DNA of 10,514 bases from Actinomycetes bacterium (GTDB lineage: Bacteria > Actinomycetota > Actinomycetes > JAJYSQ01), in NCBI GenBank assembly GCA_021793495.1, contig JAJYSQ010000018.1, positions 1 to 10,514 of the forward strand, given 5' to 3'. Shown here in pieces: positions 6,254 through 10,514 of this stretch (its first letter is position 1; each line of letters starts with the position of its first letter). A program made the position numbers and the translations under genes. The notes under the pieces were generated by a model, which saw only the letters and a program-made list of their open reading frames with translations, was not told the DNA's origin and did not search any database.

Positions 6254-6329
6254 GGCGGCGGTACCCGTACCCATGGTCAGCACCCGTACCAGCGACCTGC
6301 TGGCACGCACCACGAGACAGGAGCCCACG
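6254..6329 (+). promoter_or_regulatory. Spacer before dsrE-like gene with short repeats and a hairpin
   Basis: This is the longest gap between complete genes of the operon (76 nt). It holds a direct repeat ACCCGTACC at 6263-6271 and 6282-6290, an inverted repeat GGTAC-CC-GTACC at 6260-6271, and a hairpin CCAGC-GACCT-GCTGG at 6289-6303. No T-run follows the hairpin, so it is not a classic terminator. The elements could be a regulator site, an internal promoter region or an RNA processing point; no -10/-35 pair is convincing. Confidence 0.3.
6319..6323 (+). promoter_or_regulatory. Ribosome binding site of the dsrE-like gene
   Basis: AGGAG lies 6 nt before ATG 6330. It decides the start against an in-frame ATG at 6273 that has no Shine-Dalgarno sequence and would add 19 residues encoded by the repeat and hairpin region. 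Confidence 0.75.
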
Positions 6330-6863
6330 ATGACGACCGAAGCGGTGGCACCAGCAACGTCGACGACCGGTGAGCCCGAGGAGGAGCAGCCGAAACGCAT
6401 GGCGATGGTGGCCTGGAGCAGCGACCTGGACCGGGTCTGGCCGACCCTGATCCTGGCCACCACCGCCGCGGCCTCCGGGCTGGAGGTGGACATCTTCTTC
6501 ACCTTCTGGGGGCTGCGGATCCTGCAACGCAACGACCGACGGGTCACCGGATCCAACTGGATGCAGAAAGCCGAGTCCCTGGTCGACCCGGGTGGCACCG
6601 ACCACCTGCGGCTGGGCAAGATCCACTTTGGCGGTGCGGGCACCACGATGATCAAGAAGCTCGCCGCGGACTACAAGGTGGCCAGCCCCACCGAGCTGTT
6701 GGAGATGGCGATGGACATCGGGGTGCGGTGCCACCCGTGCCAGATGACGATGGACCTCTACGGGCTGACCGCGCAGGACTTCATCGACGGGGTCCAGCCC
6801 TCGCTCGGCGCGGCCAGCTTCATCGACATGGCCGTCAAGGCCGACATCCAGCTGTTCATCTGA
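6330..6863 (+). CDS. DsrE-family sulfur carrier (DsrE2/COG2210-like)
   Basis: This 177-aa protein begins with a disordered, acidic segment (1-23) and continues as a DsrE/DsrF-like domain. Diagnostic pieces are LEVDIFFTFWGLRIL (51-65), GAGTTMIKKL (102-111), VASPTELLEMAMDIGV (117-132) and CHPCQMTMDLYGL (134-146). These match the DsrE2-type (COG2210) pattern FFTFWGL...KM..L...V.SL.EL...A...GV...AC.MSMD.MG. The candidate persulfide-carrying cysteines are C134 and C137, here as CxxC; in the relatives I recall the second Cys is the conserved one. DsrE proteins receive sulfane sulfur, often with TusA and rhodanese, and deliver it to Dsr or sHdr oxidation. No transmembrane helix pair is visible, unlike some DsrE2 proteins. 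The C-terminus LFI is typical. TusA and rhodanese are not in the window. The family is firm; the sub-type and sulfur role are inferred from motifs and context. Confidence 0.82.
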   Translation: MTTEAVAPATSTTGEPEEEQPKRMAMVAWSSDLDRVWPTLILATTAAASGLEVDIFFTFWGLRILQRNDRRVTGSNWMQKAESLVDPGGTDHLRLGKIHFGGAGTTMIKKLAADYKVASPTELLEMAMDIGVRCHPCQMTMDLYGLTAQDFIDGVQPSLGAASFIDMAVKADIQLFI

Positions 6864-6865
6864 GG

Positions 6866-7543
6866 ATGGCCGAGCCGGGGTGGGCGATCCTCGACGCCGA
6901 CGATCCGATCGTGGAGCGCCGGCTCGGCGTCCTGGGTGACGAGGTGGGCGTGCGGTGGCTGCCGGTCGACCAGACGGTCGACCAGACGGGGTGGGCGCCG
7001 GTCGCGGTCGTGGTGGACCTGGACCGCTCGGCCGGGGTCCAGGCCGTGGTGGCGTGGCGTGCCCGGTACCCGGAGGCGTTCATCGTCGGCTACCTGGGCA
7101 CGCCGAGCCCGCAGGTGTGGGTCGCGGCCTCCCGGTCCGGAGCCGACCTGGTCACCAACCGGGGGTCGCTCGTGCCTCGGCTGCGGGCACGGATCGGGGA
7201 GCTGACCCGGACGGGCGCGGGGCTGGCGCGCTTCCCGCTGGTCGAGGCCGACGAGGTCGCCGGCCGGCTCGGGCTCGTGCAGGCGGTCGCCGAGACCCCG
7301 GTCGGCCCGGTCGCGGTCTACCAGGTGGACGCCCGGCTGTGCGCGGTCGCCGACGTGTGCCCGCACGCCGCGGGCCGGCTCTCACCGGGCGAGCTGGTCG
7401 GCGGCGTGGTGACCTGCCCGGTGCACGGCAGCCAGTTCGACGTGCGTACCGGCCAGCGGGTGCGCGGCCCGGCGGACAGCGACATCGCTGTCTACCGGGT
7501 CACCGTCGCCGACGGGTACGTCGCGTTGGTGAGCCCCCGGTGA
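6866..7543 (+). CDS. Fusion of a degenerate receiver-like domain with a Rieske [2Fe-2S] domain
   Basis: This 225-aa protein ends in a Rieske-type ferredoxin domain (about 125-223) with CPH at 165-167 and CPVH at 184-187. The spacing CxH-x16-CxxH is standard and binds a [2Fe-2S] cluster through two Cys and two His. QFDVRTGQRVRGPA follows, as in soluble Rieske ferredoxins and NirD/BphF-like proteins. Residues 1-115 resemble a response-regulator receiver fold: AILDADD (7-13), AVVVDLD (47-53), IVGYLGT (73-79) and SGADLVTNRG (91-100). The usual KP after the last strand is replaced, so phosphorylation-dependent switching is doubtful. There is no signal peptide or membrane anchor, so the protein should be cytoplasmic. 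It starts 2 nt after the dsrE-like stop and overlaps the ligase gene by GTGA. GAGG abuts the ATG, so the exact start is a little uncertain. An in-frame 12-bp duplication at 6965-6988 gives VDQTVDQT. The Rieske part is certain; the receiver-like assignment is by eye. Confidence 0.75.
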   Translation: MAEPGWAILDADDPIVERRLGVLGDEVGVRWLPVDQTVDQTGWAPVAVVVDLDRSAGVQAVVAWRARYPEAFIVGYLGTPSPQVWVAASRSGADLVTNRGSLVPRLRARIGELTRTGAGLARFPLVEADEVAGRLGLVQAVAETPVGPVAVYQVDARLCAVADVCPHAAGRLSPGELVGGVVTCPVHGSQFDVRTGQRVRGPADSDIAVYRVTVADGYVALVSPR

Positions 7544-8634
7544 CCAGGGTCGCACCCGGCGAGGGGGTACGGGTGGTGTACCTCTACGACCAGCCGGCCG
7601 TGCGCTCCCAGTCGGTCTACCACGCGGTCGGGTATGCGACGGGGGTCGACGGGCCGGACACGATCCTGGTGACCACTCCGGCGGAGCCGTACGTGAGCAT
7701 CGGCTACCACCAGCGCGCCGCGGACGAGCTGGACCTCGGCACGTGCGCCGCCCTCGGGCTTCCGGTCGTCCGCCGCGAGGTCGGCGGCGGGGCCGTCTAC
7801 CTGGACTCCGGGCAGGTCTTCGTGAACTGGGTGTTCCGTCACGATCGGCTGCCGCCGATGCTCGCCGACCGCTACGCCCGGTACGCCGCCGTGCTGGTGG
7901 CGACCTACCAGGGGTACGGCATCCCCGCCGAGCTGCGCCCGGTCAACGACATCCACGTCCGGGGGCGCAAGATCGGCGGCACCGGGGCGGCGCGACTGGG
8001 CGAGGCCGAGCTGGTCGTGGGGTCGCTGATGCTGGACTTCGACACCGAGACGATGGCCGCGGTGCTGCGGGTCTCCTCGGTGAAGATGCGCGACAAGGTG
8101 GTCGGCGCGCTGCGCGACTACATGACCACGATGCGCCGCGAGCTCGGCGTCGAGCCGGACCGGGACGAGGTCGTCGACCGCTACCTCGCGGCCTGTTCCC
8201 GGTTCTTGGGCCGGCCGATGGTCCCCGGCACGCTGACCGCGGTCGAGCTCGCCCGGGCACGCGAGCTCGACGAGGTGATGTCGTCACCGTCCTGGACCCA
8301 CCGTACCGACGGTCGGCGGGTGGCCGGGGTGCAGATCCACGCCGGGGTCCAGGTGCACGCCACCGAGTACAAGGCGCCGGCCGGGTTGCTGCGCATCACG
8401 ACCGTGGTGCGCGACGGGGTGCTGGCCGAGGTCAGCATCGACGGGGACGTGACCGTGCTGCCGCAGGACGCGTTGACCCGCCTGGAGGCCGGCCTGGTCG
8501 GGGTGGGCGCGGGCCGTGGCCAGATCCTCGTGGCGGTCGAGCAGTGGTACGACCGTACGGGAGTGGACGCACCCGGTCTGCCGCCGGCCGAGCTGGTTGC
8601 CGCGATCGTCGCGGCCCTGCCCGCACCCGGCTGA
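7540..8634 (+). CDS. Lipoate-protein ligase (sLpl-like), single-chain with C-terminal accessory domain
   Basis: This 364-aa protein belongs to the BPL/LplA lipoate ligase family. Visible motifs are EPYVSIGYHQ (49-58), RREVGGGAVYLDSGQVF (78-94, the RRxxGGGAVYxD lipoyl-AMP site) and RPVNDIHVRGRKIGGTGAAR (133-152). K144 sits in the expected active-site lysine position. The C-terminal part from about residue 270 (EYKAPAGLL, AEVSIDGDV and a VAVEQWYDR segment) resembles the LplA/LplB accessory domain, so both halves are on one chain. It activates lipoate or octanoate with ATP and transfers it to a carrier lysine. Genes for two LbpA carriers in the same run are the likely targets, matching the dedicated sLpl(AB) ligases of sHdr clusters. 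The lipoyl synthases needed for de novo assembly (LipS1/LipS2) are not in the window. GTG 7540 overlaps the previous stop; GTG 7573 in the same frame is an alternative start. Confidence 0.9.
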   Translation: MTRVAPGEGVRVVYLYDQPAVRSQSVYHAVGYATGVDGPDTILVTTPAEPYVSIGYHQRAADELDLGTCAALGLPVVRREVGGGAVYLDSGQVFVNWVFRHDRLPPMLADRYARYAAVLVATYQGYGIPAELRPVNDIHVRGRKIGGTGAARLGEAELVVGSLMLDFDTETMAAVLRVSSVKMRDKVVGALRDYMTTMRRELGVEPDRDEVVDRYLAACSRFLGRPMVPGTLTAVELARARELDEVMSSPSWTHRTDGRRVAGVQIHAGVQVHATEYKAPAGLLRITTVVRDGVLAEVSIDGDVTVLPQDALTRLEAGLVGVGAGRGQILVAVEQWYDRTGVDAPGLPPAELVAAIVAALPAPG

Positions 8635-8790
8635 CGGCGAGCGGCTGGCCTCGGTGGCGGACCGTCCCACGTGACGCACCGGGGTAGCATGTCGTGGTGC
8701 GTACGACGTCGTGATGGGCGCGGGCGGCCCCCCGGGGGCGCCCTGCAGGTGCTGCACCCCACCATCCGCACCGACGTCCAAGGGTTTGTG
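8635..8790 (+). promoter_or_regulatory. Spacer before the ABC-F gene: possible promoter and palindromes
   Basis: This 156-nt gap separates the sulfur/lipoate gene run from the ABC-F gene and probably contains the latter's promoter. TAGCAT at 8685-8690 resembles an actinobacterial -10 element, but no good -35 lies 16-18 nt upstream. CACGTG at 8668-8673, the perfect 10-bp palindrome ACGACGTCGT at 8703-8712, and the inverted repeat GCCCCC-C-GGGGGC upstream of the start could be operator or leader elements. If transcription starts near 8697, the leader would be roughly 95 nt. No rho-independent terminator for the operon is evident. Confidence 0.3.
8780..8784 (+). promoter_or_regulatory. Ribosome binding site of the ABC-F gene
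   Basis: AAGGG lies 6 nt before ATG 8791. It selects this start over in-frame upstream GTG and ATG codons (8671, 8689, 8788), which would prepend a non-homologous, Arg/Gly-rich stretch. Confidence 0.6.
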
Positions 8791-10389
8791 ATGATCACCG
8801 TAACCGAGCTCGAGGTCACCGCGGGCGCTCGCGTCCTGCTCGGCCCCACATCGCTGCGTGTCGCCGCCGGCGACCGGATCGGCCTGGTGGGGCGCAACGG
8901 CGCGGGCAAGACCACGTTGACCCGCATCCTCTCCGGCGAGGCCGCGCCGGCCGCTGGGACGGTCACCGCCTCTGGTGCGATCGGGTACCTTCCGCAGGAC
9001 CCGCGCGACCCCGACCTGAGCGTCACCGCCCGCAGTCGCATCCTGTCCGCTCGCGGCCTGGACGAGATCCTGGTGGGGATCCGCGAGTCGGAGGGCCGGA
9101 TGGCCAGCGCCGATCCGGCGACCGCGGACGCGGCGATGGTCCGGTACGGCGGGCTCGAGACGCTGTTCGCCGCCCGCGGCGGGTACGCGGCCGAGGCCGA
9201 GTCCTCGGCGATCGCAGCCAGCCTCGGCCTACCGGAAAGGGCCCTGGCCCAGCAGCTGGGCATGCTCTCCGGTGGGCAGCGCCGGCGGGTGGAGCTGGCC
9301 CGCATCCTGTTCTCCGACGCCGACACCCTGCTGCTCGACGAGCCCACGAACCACCTGGATGCCGACTCGGTCCGGTGGCTGCGCGACTACCTGCGCTCCT
9401 ACAAGGGTGCTCTCGTGCTGATCAGCCACGACATCGACCTGCTCGAGCACGTGGTCAACAGGGTCGCGCACCTGGACGCCACCCGGGCGGTGCTCGACGT
9501 CTACAACCTCGGGTGGCGCGCCTACCTCCAGGCCCGGGAGACCGACGAGCGCCGTCGGCGTCGAGAGCGGACCAACGCCGAACGACAGGCGACCGTGCTG
9601 CGCTCCCAGGCCGACCGGATGCGGGCCAAGGCGACGAAGGCCCGGGCCGCCCAGTCCATGGCGAAGCGGGCCGACCGGCTGATGGCCGGGCTGGATCAGG
9701 TCCGTTCTGCCGACCGGGTGGCGCACCTGCGCTTTCCCGATCCCGCACCGTGCGGGAAGGTGCCGCTGCGGGCCACCGGTCTGTCCAAGTCGTACGGCTC
9801 CCTGGAGGTCTTCACCGACGTCGACCTGGCCATCGACCGGGGCTCCCGGGTCGTGGTGCTCGGGCTGAACGGAGCGGGCAAGACCACGCTGCTGCGGATG
9901 CTGGCCGGGGTGGAGCCACCAGACACCGGCGAGGTGGTCCACGGCCACGGACTGGTCCTGGGGTACTACGCCCAGGAGCACGACCTGCTCGACATGCAGG
10001 CAGGTGTGCTGGCCAACCTGCGACGAGCAGCCCCCTCGCTGCCCGAGCCGGAGGCACGCCGGGTGCTGGGGTCGTTCCTGTTCTCCGGGGACACCGTGGA
10101 CCAGGTGGCCGGGACGCTGTCCGGGGGGGAGAAGACGCGCCTCGCGCTGGCCACCCTGGTGGTCTCCAGCGCCAACGTGCTGCTGCTGGACGAGCCGACC
10201 AACAACCTGGACCCGGCCAGCCGCCGGGAGGTGCTGGCCGCGTTGCGCTCGTACGCCGGGGCCGTGGTGCTCGTGACGCACGACGAGGGTGCGGTCGAGG
10301 CGCTCGAGCCGGAACGCATCGTGCTGCTGCCCGATGGGACCGAGGACCTCTACAGCTCCGACTACGCCGACCTGGTGGCGCTGGCCTGA
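8791..10389 (+). CDS. ABC-F family ATPase (ribosome-associated, Rv1473 type)
   Basis: This 532-aa protein has two ABC ATPase domains and no membrane segment, the hallmark of ABC-F translation factors. Domain 1 has Walker A GRNGAGKTT (about 34-42), signature LSGGQRRR and Walker B with TLLLDEPTNHLD. A charged linker follows (about 240-305, rich in Arg, Lys and Glu), corresponding to the P-site tRNA interaction motif region. Domain 2 has GLNGAGKTTLLRM, LSGGEKTR and NVLLLDEPTNNLD. ABC-F proteins bind the ribosomal E site and either tune elongation or protect against ribosome-targeting antibiotics. The opening MITVTELEVTAGARVLLGP and overall length fit the widespread actinobacterial Rv1473 group, often annotated as macrolide transport ATPases although they do not transport. 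Separated from the upstream operon by 156 nt, it is probably an independent core gene. Resistance function cannot be told from sequence. Confidence 0.93.
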   Translation: MITVTELEVTAGARVLLGPTSLRVAAGDRIGLVGRNGAGKTTLTRILSGEAAPAAGTVTASGAIGYLPQDPRDPDLSVTARSRILSARGLDEILVGIRESEGRMASADPATADAAMVRYGGLETLFAARGGYAAEAESSAIAASLGLPERALAQQLGMLSGGQRRRVELARILFSDADTLLLDEPTNHLDADSVRWLRDYLRSYKGALVLISHDIDLLEHVVNRVAHLDATRAVLDVYNLGWRAYLQARETDERRRRRERTNAERQATVLRSQADRMRAKATKARAAQSMAKRADRLMAGLDQVRSADRVAHLRFPDPAPCGKVPLRATGLSKSYGSLEVFTDVDLAIDRGSRVVVLGLNGAGKTTLLRMLAGVEPPDTGEVVHGHGLVLGYYAQEHDLLDMQAGVLANLRRAAPSLPEPEARRVLGSFLFSGDTVDQVAGTLSGGEKTRLALATLVVSSANVLLLDEPTNNLDPASRREVLAALRSYAGAVVLVTHDEGAVEALEPERIVLLPDGTEDLYSSDYADLVALA

Positions 10390-10426
10390 GCCACCCGAGG
10401 GGCCCGGACCCGCTGCGGCGGACGGT

Positions 10427-10514
10427 TCACGGCAGCCAGGACACCTTGCCGTGCAGGTACACGTACCCGACGAACGCGACCGCATCGATCAGGCTGTGGG
10501 CGATGAAGATCGGA
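10427..10514 (-). CDS. CPBP family intramembrane protease, C-terminal end only
   Basis: On the minus strand the frame enters from the right edge and stops at 10427-10429. The 28 visible residues include IFIAHSLIDAVAFVGY and end in YLHGKVSWLP. The HxxxDxxAFxGY pattern is typical of the last conserved helix of CPBP (CAAX protease/bacteriocin-processing, Abi-like) membrane proteases of actinobacteria, where the His and Asp/Asn contribute to the active site. The gene converges with the ABC-F gene, with 37 nt between their stops and no strong terminator hairpin. The call rests on a short segment; another polytopic membrane protein is possible. Confidence 0.55.
   Translation of the reverse strand, partial: PIFIAHSLIDAVAFVGYVYLHGKVSWLP

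Noticed and set aside
6273..6329. Longer start for the dsrE-like gene at ATG 6273
   Set aside because: It has no Shine-Dalgarno sequence, whereas AGGAG is 6 nt before ATG 6330.
6965..6988. 12-bp duplication GTCGACCAGACG in the receiver-Rieske gene
   Set aside because: It is a single in-frame duplication giving VDQTVDQT, probably neutral slippage without separate meaning.
8671..8790. N-terminal extension of the ABC-F protein from GTG 8671
   Set aside because: The added Arg/Gly-rich residues do not resemble ABC-F proteins, and AAGGG at 8780-8784 supports ATG 8791.
8181..9347. A 388-codon minus-strand open frame across the ligase and ABC-F genes
   Set aside because: It covers two recognisable plus-strand genes and the spacer between them, and its translation is Ser/Arg/Pro-rich shadow sequence.
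10390..10426. Rho-independent terminator between the convergent ABC-F and CPBP-type genes
   Set aside because: Only short GC palindromes such as CCGC-T-GCGG with a 1-nt loop are present, with no T-run on either strand.

Overview
This window comes from a very GC-rich genome. The frequent GTG starts, GTGA/ATGA stop-start overlaps, G/C third codon positions and the ABC-F protein (closest in my memory to the mycobacterial Rv1473 type) point to the Actinomycetota, probably class Actinomycetes. I cannot name a genus.

From base 1 to 8634 everything reads on the + strand as one dense gene run. In order it holds: the 3' end of a CCG-domain (heterodisulfide-reductase HdrB/HdrD-like) gene; etfB; etfA; a membrane-bound HdrD-like ETF:quinone oxidoreductase (EtfD/EMO type); a winged-helix protein; a small two-finger zinc-binding protein; two different GcvH-like lipoyl-carrier proteins (LbpA type); a 17-bp tandem repeat; a 52-aa single-pass membrane protein; a DsrE-family protein; a receiver-like/Rieske fusion; and a lipoate-protein ligase. 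The combination of CCG protein, ETF, EMO, LbpA, DsrE and a dedicated ligase is the signature of the lipoate-dependent sulfur-oxidising heterodisulfide reductase (sHdr) pathway. The ETF/EMO version corresponds to the arrangement I recall as type II sHdr. The inferred flow is as follows. DsrE carries sulfane sulfur. The LbpA proteins, lipoylated by the ligase, present it as a lipoyl adduct. The sHdr complex, mostly upstream of base 1, oxidises it. EtfAB takes the electrons and EMO passes them to the quinone pool. No core sHdrA/C1/B1, TusA or lipoyl synthase is visible here, so the pathway call is contextual.

The most striking non-protein feature is at 6024-6106. Four full copies and one partial copy of a 17-bp unit each contain an ATGA, so the second lipoyl-carrier gene is joined to the small membrane-protein gene by a chain of four 6-codon mini-ORFs that overlap one another by 4 nt. 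Because every unit ends in its own stop codon, copy-number changes would leave both flanking genes intact and alter only the number of reinitiation steps.

From 8635 on the window turns to ordinary genes. A 156-bp spacer with small palindromes precedes an ABC-F ATPase. That gene converges with the 3' end of a minus-strand CPBP-type intramembrane protease gene at the right edge.
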